This document shows positions 11,959 to 21,555 of a DNA stretch of 64,000 bases, in pieces; positions within the stretch are counted from its first letter, which is position 1; every line of letters begins with the position of its first letter. A program made the position numbers and the translations under genes. Under the pieces are notes generated by a model. That model ran no database searches. It was given only the letters and a program-made list of their open reading frames with translations, and had not been told where the DNA came from. The stretch is from Alphaproteobacteria bacterium (lineage in GTDB: Bacteria; Pseudomonadota; Alphaproteobacteria; Micropepsales; Micropepsaceae), in NCBI GenBank assembly GCA_017308375.1, contig JAFKEW010000056.1:1-64000 (forward strand). The letters are read 5' to 3'.

Positions 11959-12531
11959 TCAACGATCAATCGTGCCGGTGCGCCGGATTTTGCGCTGAAG
12001 CAACATCACACCATAGACGAGTGCTTCCGCCGTCGGCGGGCAACCGGGCACATAGATGTCGACCGGAACAATGCGATCGCACCCACGCACAACAGAATAA
12101 GAATAGTGATAATAGCCGCCGCCATTCGCGCATGATCCCATCGAGATCACGTAACGCGGTTCCGGCATCTGATCGTAAACCTTGCGCAGCGCGGGCGCCA
12201 TTTTGTTGGTCAGCGTGCCCGCGACGATCATCACGTCGGATTGCCGTGGTGAGGCCCGCGGCGCAAAGCCAAAGCGCTCAAGGTCGTAACGCGGCATATT
12301 GGCCTGCATCATCTCGACAGCGCAGCAGGCAAGACCAAACGTCATCCACATCAACGAACCGGTGCGCGCCCAATTGATGAGAGCTTCCGTGTTGGTGACA
12401 AGAAACCCCTTACCCGCCATCTCCTCTTTCATCGCGAGGAAATAAGGATCGTTCGGGTTTACGGGACCGGCACCCTCAACAGCGGAACGCCCGGCGGTAC
12501 CGTAAGGTGTGTTGGACGGGCTCACTCCCAT
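11959..12531 (-). CDS. nuoB: NADH-quinone oxidoreductase subunit B (cluster N2)
   Basis: PSST-type subunit that holds cluster N2, the direct electron donor to quinone (190 residues). The tandem-cysteine ligand pair is seen in [11 protein letters not shown], the third in [19 protein letters not shown] and the fourth in [18 protein letters not shown] chose the ATG at 12531 ([11 protein letters not shown]) because residues upstream of it are in nuoA coding sequence read in another frame. This gives a 10-base overlap with nuoA. Confidence 0.95.
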   Translation of the reverse strand: MGVSPSNTPYGTAGRSAVEGAGPVNPNDPYFLAMKEEMAGKGFLVTNTEALINWARTGSLMWMTFGLACCAVEMMQANMPRYDLERFGFAPRASPRQSDVMIVAGTLTNKMAPALRKVYDQMPEPRYVISMGSCANGGGYYHYSYSVVRGCDRIVPVDIYVPGCPPTAEALVYGVMLLQRKIRRTGTIDR

Positions 12532-12887
12532 TCGAGTGCCCCTTTCTTCCATTCGTAGATGAAGCCCACAGTCAAGACGCCGAGAAACACCACCATCGAC
12601 CAGAAGGCGAGCGCCCCCGTTGCGGAAAGCGTAATAGCCCAGGGAAACAGGAACGCCACTTCCAGATCGAAAATGATGAACAGGATCGACACGAGATAGA
12701 AACGCACGTCGAACTTCATGCGGGCGTCGCTGAAGGCATTGAAGCCACATTCATAGGCCGACAATTTTTCCGGGTCCGGCTTGCTCGGCGCAATCAGGAA
12801 AGGCGCCACACTCAATGCGATCGCAATCGCGCCCGATATCCCGATAAAGAGCAGGATGGGCAGATATTCCATAAGCAGATCGTTCAT
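12522..12887 (-). CDS. nuoA: NADH-quinone oxidoreductase subunit A
   Basis: Three-helix membrane subunit at the joint between the two arms of complex I (121 residues). The loop [20 protein letters not shown] contains the conserved cysteine that becomes accessible in the deactive state of the mitochondrial homologue, followed by [21 protein letters not shown]. First gene of the operon; ATG at 12887 with a weak GGACC-type ribosome site. Confidence 0.96.
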   Translation of the reverse strand: MNDLLMEYLPILLFIGISGAIAIALSVAPFLIAPSKPDPEKLSAYECGFNAFSDARMKFDVRFYLVSILFIIFDLEVAFLFPWAITLSATGALAFWSMVVFLGVLTVGFIYEWKKGALEWE

Positions 12888-12979
12888 CGCGGTGGTCCTA
12901 CACTCTGCCGGATTGCCTTCCGGGCTTTAACGGCCGGAGGATCGGAAAACAAAGCGGAAAAACGTCATTTCGCGGGCGC

Positions 12980-13007
12980 AGTATAGGCGTGGGCGCCCAT
13001 TGTGCAA
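12980..13007 (-). promoter_or_regulatory. Candidate sigma70 promoter of the nuo operon
   Basis: On the minus strand a TTGCAC box is followed after 16 bases by TATACT, with a predicted transcription start near 12973 and a leader of about 85 bases before nuoA. It lies in a 268-base gene-free stretch between nuoA and tRNA-Asp, the only sizeable gap before the 12-kb operon. Consensus match is seen directly; activity is inferred. Confidence 0.55.
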
Positions 13008-13155
13008 CGCGGGTGTAGCCCAAGATTCGTTGTATTTCCAAGGGGGAAATACGCGCAAAATTTCCCTTGCGAAAAAGGGCTGAACTTGCGCGTTTGTGTA
13101 ATGTCCTGGCACTATTTTTGAACAAAACCAGCTTCCACATCAGCTTTGTGGAAAC

Positions 13156-13232
13156 TGGCGGGAGCGACGGGGCTCGAACCCGCGACCTTCGGCGTGACAG
13201 GCCGACACTCTAACCAACTGAGCTACGCCCCC
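13156..13232 (-). tRNA. tRNA-Asp(GTC)
   Basis: A 77-base cloverleaf with encoded CCA. The acceptor stem GGGGGCG pairs with CGCTCCC (one G-T), D-arm TAGCTCAGTTGG, anticodon loop CTGTCAC giving anticodon GTC, and T-arm GCGGGTTCGAGCCCCGT. It sits 47 bases before the first base of the nuo promoter region on the same strand. Confidence 0.97.
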
Positions 13233-13303
13233 GCGCTCCGGCGAACCGGTTCGCGAAAGACCGGCCATGTACGGTGCGGGCCAGCAGGTGTCAAGCGAGG
13301 GCG

Positions 13304-13813
13304 TTAGTTTCCGCCGCTATTTGAGCCATTTTCCTGCCTGTGCCTGTGCCTTGCGGTGTTTTCCCCGGCCGGAACCGGCTTTTGCCCGCCGCGCACTCCC
13401 ATCTCCTCACCGGTCAGTTGGCCATCCCCGTCCCGGTCCATCTCGTCGAACAGTGATCGCGCGGTCGCGGCGAACCCGCCGAAGGTCACACACCCACCCT
13501 GTGTCCAATCGATCAGCGGCGAGGCCGTTGAGCCATATATCTTCCAGCGGGCTTCGTTGACAGCGCGTACTTCGTCAGGCTCGAGACAGCCGTCATGATT
13601 GGTGTCAGCGGCAATGAAATCTGTCCTTAGCCCCGCCTCCATCTCCGCACGGGTTACAATCCCGTCATGGTTCGCATCGTATTTCAGCAGCAATTCGCGC
13701 TGCGGGTGCCATTCCGCGTGCAAGTGCGGCCGGTGCCGGTGACCCGACGAACAGCCGGCGAGAAAAATCAGCAGTGGAAGGGCGAGCGCAAATTGCGCGA
13801 TGGGGCGGTTCAT
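13304..13813 (-). CDS. EF-hand lipoprotein
   Basis: A 169-residue predicted lipoprotein. The signal sequence ends in a lipobox, FLAGC, with the lipidated Cys at residue 21. Three canonical EF-hand calcium loops follow: DANHDGIVTRAE, DTNHDGCLEPDE and DRDGDGQLTGEE, each with acidic or Asn ligands at positions 1, 3, 5 and a Glu at 12. A His-rich stretch (GHRHRPHLHAEWH) follows the Cys, and the C-terminus is again His/Arg/Asn-rich. It probably binds Ca2+ in the periplasm; partner unknown. ATG start with a weak ribosome site; divergent from tRNA-Val. Confidence 0.88.
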   Translation of the reverse strand: MNRPIAQFALALPLLIFLAGCSSGHRHRPHLHAEWHPQRELLLKYDANHDGIVTRAEMEAGLRTDFIAADTNHDGCLEPDEVRAVNEARWKIYGSTASPLIDWTQGGCVTFGGFAATARSLFDEMDRDGDGQLTGEEMGVRGGQKPVPAGENTARHRHRQENGSNSGGN

Positions 13814-13873
13814 AGGTGGGTCTCAGAAACCATCCGATCTTACGCGCCAACCGTTTCCCGGCGAACAAGACAA

Positions 13874-13904
13874 TTGTCGCGAGATGTCGTGCGCCTGCTA
13901 TAAG
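13874..13904 (+). promoter_or_regulatory. Candidate promoter of tRNA-Val
   Basis: TTGTCG and CTATAA separated by 18 bases lie just upstream of the tRNA, with the -10 ending about 11 bases before its mature 5' end. The spacing suits a short tRNA leader. Consensus match is modest. Confidence 0.45.
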
Positions 13905-13914
13905 AGCGAATCCC

Positions 13915-13990
13915 GGGCGGTTAGCTCAGCTGGTAGAGCACATCGTTTACACCGATGGGGTCGGCGGTTCGAACCCGTCACCGCCCACCA
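13915..13990 (+). tRNA. tRNA-Val(TAC)
   Basis: A 76-base cloverleaf with encoded CCA. The acceptor GGGCGGT pairs fully with ACCGCCC, D-arm is TAGCTCAGCTGG, the anticodon loop TTTACAC gives TAC, and the T-arm carries GGTTCGAACCC. It stands alone between the EF-hand gene and hup. Confidence 0.97.
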
Positions 13991-14112
13991 TCCCAGATCC
14001 GTCGATCCAGAATTGTCCAAAATCATTTGGCTGAGGGAAATCACTACCCGAAGGGCGGATGCCGCAGGGGCGCCGCATCTCGAAGGCAGCGCCCGCTCCG
14101 GCCGCCGTGGTG

Positions 14113-14385
14113 TCAGTTGAGGGATTCTTTAAGCTGCTTTCCAGGACGAAATCGTGGCTGGCGCGAGGGCTTGATGGTGATTTCCTCGCCCGTCTGCGGA
14201 TTGCGGCCCTTGCCGCCTGCGCGCGTGGCCACGACGAAAACCCCAAAGCCTGTTAGCCGGACTTCATCACCAGCTTTGAGCGCGTCCTGAATCAAGTCGA
14301 AGACACCGTCAACAGCCTTGGCGGCATCGTGCTTGGCAAGACCCGTGCGGTCGGCAAGCTGCTGGATCAGGTCATTCTTGTTCAC
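14113..14385 (-). CDS. hup: DNA-binding protein HU
   Basis: Histone-like nucleoid protein of 90 residues. Features are the MNKNDLIQQLADRTGL start, the GDEVRLTGFGVFVV beta-turn and the DNA-inserting arm KGRNPQTGEEITIKPSRQPR with its conserved Asn-Pro tip. The start is GTG at 14385, preceded at good distance by AAAGGAG; the longer frame upstream lacks family similarity. The gene downstream of lon in this orientation is a common alphaproteobacterial arrangement. Confidence 0.95.
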   Translation of the reverse strand: MNKNDLIQQLADRTGLAKHDAAKAVDGVFDLIQDALKAGDEVRLTGFGVFVVATRAGGKGRNPQTGEEITIKPSRQPRFRPGKQLKESLN

Positions 14386-14424
14386 GGGGCAGGCTCCTTT
14401 CGGTGGTTCTCCCAGAGGCGAGGA

Positions 14425-14453
14425 CTGTAAGGGGGCGAGGGTTCCCGGGTCAA
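14425..14453 (-). promoter_or_regulatory. Candidate sigma70 promoter of hup
   Basis: Minus-strand TTGACC and TTACAG boxes with a 17-base spacer, 40 bases upstream of the hup GTG. It suggests hup is transcribed separately from lon. Confidence 0.45.
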
Positions 14454-14530
14454 AGCGGAAACCCTCACTTTTCCGGGAAAATGCTAAAGTTTCCATCCTC
14501 CTCGCGGGATCATGGACGGCGAATATGGCT

Positions 14531-14555
14531 GGGGGAGAGCCATGGGCCCTCCCCC
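14531..14555 (-). terminator. Strong hairpin after lon
   Basis: A stem of GGGGGAG/CTCCCCC extended by three more pairs after one mismatch, with an ATG loop, begins about 20 bases past the lon stop. No clear U-tract follows on the minus strand, so it may end or stabilise the lon transcript rather than act as a classic intrinsic terminator. Confidence 0.4.
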
Positions 14556-14573
14556 TCTACCATTATTTGACAC

Positions 14574-16997
14574 TCAATGCGTAAGGACCTGGTCGGCCTC
14601 GGCCGATAGCCTCGGCGGCGGCTCCATCTCCTCATGCCAGTCGATCGGCTCTGGCTGGGTGACAAGCGCGGCCTTCAGCACCTCCCCCACAGTGGCAACC
14701 GGGATGATCCTCATGCCCGATTTCACGTTGTCGGGGATTTCCACAAGATCCTTCTCGTTCTCCTGTGGAATGACGACCGTCTTGATCCCGGCTCGCAAGG
14801 CGGCCAGAAGCTTTTCCTTCAGACCTCCGATAGGCAGGACGCGGCCACGCAAGGTGACTTCACCCGTCATCGCCACATCGCGGCGGACCGGTATCCCGGT
14901 CAGGACCGAGATGATCGACGTGGCCATGGCAACGCCGGCGGACGGTCCGTCCTTGGGCGTTGCCCCTTCCGGCACGTGAACATGAATGTCCACCTTGTCG
15001 AACGTGGGCGGCTTGATGCCATAGGTGGTCGCCTTCGACCGCACATAAGACCGCGCGGCGTCAATCGACTCCTTCATCACATCGCCGAGTTTGCCGGTCG
15101 TCTGCATACGGCCCTTGCCGGGCAGCATGACAGATTCGATCTGCAGCGTTTCGCCGCCAACCTCGGTCCAGGCCAGCCCGGTCACGACACCGACCTGATC
15201 CTCGCCTTCGATCTCGCCGAAGCGGAATTTCCGCACACCGGCAAAATCGCCGAGATTGTCCGGCGTGACCTCAATCGCCGTCGTCTTGTGCGAGACGATT
15301 TCCTTCACCGCCTTGCGGGCAAGGTTTGCGATCTCGCGCTCAAGATTACGGACACCCGCCTCACGCGTGTGATAGCGGATCAAGTCACGCAGGCCGGCAT
15401 CGGTGATCTTCCACTCGTCGTCCTTCAGACCATGCGCCTTCGTCTCCTTCGGGATCAGATGGCGTTTGGCGATTTCGACCTTTTCATCCTCGGTGTAGCC
15501 GGGGATGCGGATGATCTCCATGCGATCCATCAGGGGCTGCGGCATGCGCAGCGTGTTGGCCGTGGTGATGAACATTACGTCCGAAAGATCGAAATCGACT
15601 TCCAGATAATGATCGTTGAAAGTCGAGTTCTGCTCCGGATCCAGCACCTCCAGCAACGCGCTCGATGGATCGCCGCGCCAGTCGGCGCCCAACTTGTCGA
15701 TCTCATCCAGCAGGAAGAGCGGGTTTGAAGACTTCGCCTTCTTCATCGACTGGATGATCTTGCCCGGCATGGAGCCGATATAGGTGCGGCGATGGCCACG
15801 AATTTCGGCCTCGTCCCGCACGCCGCCAAGGCTCATGCGCACAAATTCGCGCCCCGTCGCCTTGGCGATCGACTTGCCAAGCGACGTCTTGCCGACACCC
15901 GGAGGGCCGACCAGGCACAGGATCGGGCCCTTCATTTTGCCCGCACGCTGCTGCACAGCCAGATACTCCAGGATGCGCTCCTTGACCTTTTCCAGACCAT
16001 AGTGGTCGTCATGAAGGACTTTCTCCGCCTGATCGATATCCTTCTTGACCTTGCTCTTCTTGCCCCACGGCAAGGCGAGCAGCCAATCGAGATAGTTGCG
16101 CACGACGGTTGCTTCCGCGCTCATCGGACTCATCGAGCGCAGCTTCTTCATCTCGGCTTGCGCTTTTTCGCGCGCTTCCTTCGATAGCTTGGCCTTGCGG
16201 ATGCGCTCTTCAAGCTCGTTCAGCTCGTCACGCCCGTCTTCGCCCTCGCCAAGCTCTTTCTGGATCGCCTTCAACTGCTCGTTCAGGTAGTACTCCCGCT
16301 GCGTCTTCTCCATCTGGCGTTTGACGCGGGTGCGGATTTTCCGTTCCACCTGCAGCACGCTGACTTCGGATTCGATCAGCGAGAGCACACGCTCCAGCCG
16401 CTCGGCCGTGTCGAGCGTTTCCAGCAATTGCTGGCGGTCGGCGATCTTCACCGAAAGATGCGCCGCCACGGTATCGGCGAGCTTCGCAGGGTCCTCGATC
16501 TGGGCGACAGAGGTCAGCGTCTCAGCCGGGACCTTTTTGTTCAGCTTGATGTATTGCTCGAAGTTCGATTTCACCGTGCGCATCAGCGCCTCGGCTTCCT
16601 TTCCCTCGCTCGCGACCTCGGGGATCTGCTCGATCGTGGCCTGGAAAAAGTCGGTACGGGCATCGAACCCCGTCACATGCGCGCGCGCCTTGCCTTCGAC
16701 CAGCACGCGGACGGTCTGGTCAGGCAGCTTCAGAAGCTGAAGCACCGTCGCAAGCGTACCGATCCGGTGTAGACCGTCAGGCGTCGGATCATCGTCCGAG
16801 GCGTTCTTCTGCGTCAGCAAAAGAATCTGCTTCTCCTCGCTCATCACCTCTTCAAGGGCGCGGACAGACTTTTCACGCCCCACGAACAGCGGAACGATCA
16901 TGTGGGGAAACACCACAATGTCGCGAAGCGGCAAAACCGGCGCCACGAGGCCACCCGCCTCACCCTTTGGCTTGCTCTGCTTGTCTTGGTCGGACAT
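14574..16997 (-). CDS. lon: ATP-dependent protease Lon
   Basis: Cytoplasmic AAA+ serine protease of 807 residues. The N-terminal substrate domain begins [20 protein letters not shown], the Walker A motif is [13 protein letters not shown], Walker B is in [10 protein letters not shown], and the protease domain has the catalytic Ser in [10 protein letters not shown] and the Lys in [15 protein letters not shown]. The ATG at 16997 ([11 protein letters not shown]) is chosen for its AAAGGAG site; an upstream in-frame extension is unsupported. Confidence 0.97.
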   Translation of the reverse strand: MSDQDKQSKPKGEAGGLVAPVLPLRDIVVFPHMIVPLFVGREKSVRALEEVMSEEKQILLLTQKNASDDDPTPDGLHRIGTLATVLQLLKLPDQTVRVLVEGKARAHVTGFDARTDFFQATIEQIPEVASEGKEAEALMRTVKSNFEQYIKLNKKVPAETLTSVAQIEDPAKLADTVAAHLSVKIADRQQLLETLDTAERLERVLSLIESEVSVLQVERKIRTRVKRQMEKTQREYYLNEQLKAIQKELGEGEDGRDELNELEERIRKAKLSKEAREKAQAEMKKLRSMSPMSAEATVVRNYLDWLLALPWGKKSKVKKDIDQAEKVLHDDHYGLEKVKERILEYLAVQQRAGKMKGPILCLVGPPGVGKTSLGKSIAKATGREFVRMSLGGVRDEAEIRGHRRTYIGSMPGKIIQSMKKAKSSNPLFLLDEIDKLGADWRGDPSSALLEVLDPEQNSTFNDHYLEVDFDLSDVMFITTANTLRMPQPLMDRMEIIRIPGYTEDEKVEIAKRHLIPKETKAHGLKDDEWKITDAGLRDLIRYHTREAGVRNLEREIANLARKAVKEIVSHKTTAIEVTPDNLGDFAGVRKFRFGEIEGEDQVGVVTGLAWTEVGGETLQIESVMLPGKGRMQTTGKLGDVMKESIDAARSYVRSKATTYGIKPPTFDKVDIHVHVPEGATPKDGPSAGVAMATSIISVLTGIPVRRDVAMTGEVTLRGRVLPIGGLKEKLLAALRAGIKTVVIPQENEKDLVEIPDNVKSGMRIIPVATVGEVLKAALVTQPEPIDWHEEMEPPPRLSAEADQVLTH

Positions 16998-17113
16998 CCA
17001 TTTCTCCTTTCCGGTCAGGTATTTGCTCCTGCCGGGTGATCTTCGCACCACCCCTTCTGGGCGAGGCACGAAGCCATTCGGTGCCCAAAATGGGCCACCG
17101 TTGACGAACTCCT

Positions 17114-17143
17114 AACGTGGCCCCTCGAAGGGGCCCTTTCAAG
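17114..17143 (-). promoter_or_regulatory. Possible heat-shock (sigma32-like) promoter with hairpin upstream of lon
   Basis: On the minus strand CTTGAAA is followed by a self-complementary GGCCCC-TTCGA-GGGGCC segment (17119-17135) and CCACGTT. CTTGAAA matches the -35 of heat-shock promoters; the -10 match is poor. The hairpin also lies 50 bases past the clpX stop, so it may instead belong to the clpX 3' end. Confidence 0.3.
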
Positions 17144-17184
17144 GCATGGCGGAACGCTGTCCCCAGGCAAGTCCCCGAGACAGA

Positions 17185-18450
<1,266 letters not shown>

Positions 18451-18670
18451 GGCTTCTCCTGAAGCACCCCTCCGGCCTGGACAGACCGGCCGCCGATCGT
18501 CCGGAAACTACCCGGCTATGGTGTTTATTGCACAATTCGCGCCAAACCTGAATCCGAAGCACCTGATGCCATACGATCACGATAAAAGCCGGCGGATCAA
18601 GATTTGTTTAAATAGCGCCCGGACTTGTGACACCTGTGCTTAACATCCGGGCCGCCATTGCCACCCCGTT

Positions 18671-18687
18671 AACCGGGGAACCCGGTT
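18671..18687 (-). terminator. Hairpin at the clpP stop codon
   Basis: A perfect 7-base-pair stem AACCGGG/CCCGGTT with a 3-base loop begins at the clpP stop. No U-tract follows, so full termination is doubtful; it may partly separate clpP from clpX or protect the clpP 3' end. Confidence 0.35.
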
Positions 18688-19322
18688 TAAGCCTTACTAT
18701 TTTCAGGGCTTTCCGGACGGCTGGCCATGACCGCGTCGATAAGGCCGAAGGTCTTCGCCTCCTCCGCAGTCATATAGGTATCCCGATCCAGGGCTTTTTC
18801 AACCGCCTCGACCGATTGGCCAGTGTGGCGGGCGTAAATCTCGTTCAACCGGCGCTTGAGCTTAACGATCTCCTGCGCGTGGCGGGCAATATCGGCCGCC
18901 TGCCCGTAATAGGACGCCGAGGGCTGGTGAACCAGAATACGGGCGTTCGGAAGCGAGAAACGCTCCCCCTTGTTCCCGGCACAGAGAAGAAGAGAGGCCG
19001 CCGAAGCCGCCTGACCCACACACAGCGTATGCACCGCGGGGCGGATGTACTGCATGGTATCGTAAATCGCCAGACCGGCCGTGACCACGCCGCCGGGCGA
19101 ATTGATGTACATCGCAATCTCTTTCTTGGGGTTCTCGGCCTCAAGAAACAGAAGCTGCGCGGTAATCAGGCTGGCGCCGTAATCCTCCACCGGACCGGTG
19201 ACGAAGATGATCCGCTCCTTCAGCAGGCGGGAGTAGATGTCGAAGGCCCGTTCGCCGCGGGCGGTCTGTTCCACCACCATCGGCACCAGGGTATTCATGT
19301 AGACGTCGCGCGGGTCTTTCAT
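18687..19322 (-). CDS. clpP: ATP-dependent Clp protease proteolytic subunit
   Basis: Serine protease of 211 residues forming the ClpXP/ClpAP barrel. The nucleophile Ser is in [11 protein letters not shown], the catalytic His in [10 protein letters not shown] and the Asp near [17 protein letters not shown]. The start is set at the ATG at 19322 ([16 protein letters not shown]), which matches the usual alphaproteobacterial N-terminus and follows a GGGG stretch; an ATG three codons upstream is possible. It lies between tig and clpX. Confidence 0.96.
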   Translation of the reverse strand: MKDPRDVYMNTLVPMVVEQTARGERAFDIYSRLLKERIIFVTGPVEDYGASLITAQLLFLEAENPKKEIAMYINSPGGVVTAGLAIYDTMQYIRPAVHTLCVGQAASAASLLLCAGNKGERFSLPNARILVHQPSASYYGQAADIARHAQEIVKLKRRLNEIYARHTGQSVEAVEKALDRDTYMTAEEAKTFGLIDAVMASRPESPENSKA

Positions 19323-19413
19323 ATGCCCCATCTAATCATTCGATTCCCATCCGTCGAGAGTAAGCGGCCAAATCTTAATCCGCCATCACCCTTCCCGCCG
19401 GGACGGCCACCGC

Positions 19414-20820
19414 CTATTCGGCGGATTTACGCGGCTTTTTTTCCTTCTTGGCCGGCTCGGCGCCACCTGCCCCGTCCAGTTTCTCGCGCGCCTCGTCCGG
19501 GTCCATGAACAGGGTCTCGCGATCGACCGTGCGATCATTCACCTCGGCCAGCTCGGCGATGAAATCCACCACCTTGTCCTCAAAAATGGGGGCGCGGATT
19601 TCGTTCATCGCCTGGGCGTTGTTGGCGTAGAAGTTGAACACCTGCTGTTCCTGGCCGGGAAACTGCCGGGCGCGGGCCGCGATGGCACGCTGCAATTCGT
19701 CGGGCGCAACGGTCAGGCCGTTCTGTTCACCGATGCGGGCCAAAACCAGGCCCAGGCGCACACGGCGCTCCGCGATGGCACGGTATTCCTGCTTCAGCTC
19801 GTCTTCGCTTTTGCCTTCGTCCTCGAAGGTTTTGCCTTCCTGCTTCAGCTCCTGCTGCACCTGATTCCAGATCGCATCGAATTCCCCCTCGACCATCGTC
19901 GGCGGCAGATCGAAGGAATGTGCACCGTCAAGCGCATCCAGCACGCGGCGCTTCAGATGCATGCGGCTGGCGCGCGAATAATCCTGCTTCAGTTGATCGC
20001 GCACGCGCTCTTTCAGGGCGCCCAGCGTATCGACACCGAACCGCTTGGCCAGTTCATCGTCGATCGCAAGCTCATCCGGCTTTTTGACTTCCTTCACCTT
20101 TACAGCGAAGGAGGCATCCTTTCCGGCCAGCTTGGCGCTGCCATAATCCTCGGGAAATTTGACCTGAACGGTCACGTCCTCGCCCGCACTCTTGCCGATC
20201 AACTGATCTTCAAAGCCTGGAATCAACTGGCCGGAGCCGAGCGTGAGATTGAAATCTTCCGCCTTTCCGCCCTCGAACTCCTCGCCATCGATGCTGCCGA
20301 CAAAGTCGATCACCACGGCATCGTCCTTTTCCGCCGCACCATCGCGCGTGGAATAGGTCCGTGCCTGTTCTGCCAGACGCTTCAGGGCTTCATCGACGTC
20401 GGCATCACCGGCTTCGCCAACCAGGCGTTCGACCTTCAGCTTGGCGACATCGGTCAACTCGAAATCCGGCATCAGGTCGACCTTGACCGTGAATTCCAGA
20501 TCGGCCTCGCCATCCACCACCTTCTGAATCTCGCTGACGAGATCGACCTTCGGCGGCAATGCAGGCTTCAGTTCGTTGTCCTTGATCGCTTTCTGGCTCG
20601 ATTCCGAGACCACTTCCTCGACGATCTCGCCCATCATCGATTTGCCGTAGGTCTTTTTCAGAAAGGAAACCGGCGCCTTGCCCGGACGGAAACCTTTCAG
20701 ATGCACGCGCGGCGCCATCTCGGTCAATTTTCCGGTCAGGCGCTGATCCAGATCGCCCGCGCCGATCACGATCTTGAATTCGCGGTGCAGGTTCTCGTTG
20801 ACGGTCTCGGTAATATTCAT
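19414..20820 (-). CDS. tig: Trigger factor (ribosome-associated chaperone/PPIase)
   Basis: Chaperone of 468 residues that docks at the ribosomal exit tunnel. The N-terminal ribosome-binding domain shows the GFRPGKAPVSFLKKTYGKSM signature, the central FKBP-type PPIase domain runs through DDAVVIDFVGSIDGEEFEGG to FPEDYGSAKLAGKDASF, and a helical C-terminal domain ends in a Lys-rich tail (EPAKKEKKPRKSAE). The ATG at 20820 is preceded by AGGA; the longer frame runs into tRNA-Leu and is rejected. Confidence 0.96.
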   Translation of the reverse strand: MNITETVNENLHREFKIVIGAGDLDQRLTGKLTEMAPRVHLKGFRPGKAPVSFLKKTYGKSMMGEIVEEVVSESSQKAIKDNELKPALPPKVDLVSEIQKVVDGEADLEFTVKVDLMPDFELTDVAKLKVERLVGEAGDADVDEALKRLAEQARTYSTRDGAAEKDDAVVIDFVGSIDGEEFEGGKAEDFNLTLGSGQLIPGFEDQLIGKSAGEDVTVQVKFPEDYGSAKLAGKDASFAVKVKEVKKPDELAIDDELAKRFGVDTLGALKERVRDQLKQDYSRASRMHLKRRVLDALDGAHSFDLPPTMVEGEFDAIWNQVQQELKQEGKTFEDEGKSEDELKQEYRAIAERRVRLGLVLARIGEQNGLTVAPDELQRAIAARARQFPGQEQQVFNFYANNAQAMNEIRAPIFEDKVVDFIAELAEVNDRTVDRETLFMDPDEAREKLDGAGGAEPAKKEKKPRKSAE

Positions 20821-20871
20821 CGCATTTCCTAAGGAGTCTGGCCCTAAAATTCTGGCCCTGGAATTCGGGAC

Positions 20872-20955
20872 TGGTGCGGGCGGAGGGACTTGAACCCCCA
20901 TGACTTTCGTCACTGGAACCTAAATCCAGCGCGTCTACCATTCCGCCACGCCCGC
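20872..20955 (-). tRNA. tRNA-Leu(TAG)
   Basis: An 84-base class II tRNA with encoded CCA. The acceptor GCGGGCG pairs with CGCCCGC, the anticodon stem CTGGA/TCCAG encloses loop TTTAGGT with anticodon TAG, a long variable arm (GTGACGAAAGTCAT) follows, and the T-arm carries GGTTCAAGTCC. It sits 51 bases upstream of tig on the same strand. Confidence 0.97.
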
Positions 20956-20975
20956 GTCCGGGCCCCCGGACGCGG
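20952..20975 (-). repeat. 10-bp hairpin in the tRNA-Leu leader overlapping its 5' end
   Basis: Arms CCGCGTCCGG and CCGGACGCGG with a 4-base loop are fully complementary. The arm nearest the tRNA includes the first four bases of the mature tRNA, so in the precursor this hairpin competes with the acceptor stem at the RNase P site. Confidence 0.6.
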
Positions 20976-21051
20976 TAATGGTTGTGCCTGCCCGGAAGGG
21001 CGCCCCTATAACAGGGTGCGTTGTCCGGGGCTAGGGCCCTGTTCGGGCACT

Positions 21052-21555
21052 TTATTCAATTGTCCGGATCAACAATGCCACATCCCAGAACTGGCCAAAT
21101 TTCCTGCCGATTTCGGGGTAGGTACCGATCTGGTGAAAGCCCATCGCCCGGTGCAGCGCGAGCGACGCCGGATTGGGCAAGGTAACCCCGGCGAAAGCCA
21201 TATGGATGTCCACGCCCCGAAGTGCCTCAAACAGGGTATCGTAGAGCCGTTTGCCTAGCCCCCGTCCGCATGCCTCTGGCGCCAGGTAAATACTGGTCTC
21301 GATTGTGGTGGCATAGGCGGCCTTTTCCTTGAACCGCCCCGAACAGGCATAGCCGATGGCATCGCCACCCCGATCCGCCACGAAACATTGATAAGGTCCG
21401 GTGGCGGCGAAGGGCGCAAACCACTCCGCCCGCTCGGCCAGCGTGCGCGGCACAAGATCAAAGGTAACAGGGGTATGGACGATATAGTGATTGTAGAGGT
21501 TGAGGAGGGCCGGCAGGTCACGCACCTCAGCCCGGCGGATGAGCACATCGCTCAA
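21052..21555 (-). CDS. GNAT family N-acetyltransferase (phosphinothricin acetyltransferase-like)
   Basis: A 167-residue acetyl-CoA-dependent N-acetyltransferase. It starts IRRAEVRDLPALLNLYNHYI, has the strand-4/acetyl-CoA loop TSIYLAPEACGRGLGKRLYD and the late motif NPASLALHRAMGFHQIGTYP followed by GRKFGQFWDVALL. This pattern fits the PAT/MnaT-like group that acts on amino-acid analogues such as methionine sulfone or phosphinothricin; true substrate unknown. The start is a TTG at 21555 that overlaps the end of the NAD(P)HX repair gene; GTG three codons in is an alternative. Confidence 0.88.
   Translation of the reverse strand: MSDVLIRRAEVRDLPALLNLYNHYIVHTPVTFDLVPRTLAERAEWFAPFAATGPYQCFVADRGGDAIGYACSGRFKEKAAYATTIETSIYLAPEACGRGLGKRLYDTLFEALRGVDIHMAFAGVTLPNPASLALHRAMGFHQIGTYPEIGRKFGQFWDVALLIRTIE

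Noticed and set aside
14059..14080. Terminator between hup and tRNA-Val
   Set aside because: The GATGC/GCATC dyad is short with internal mismatches and has no U-tract.
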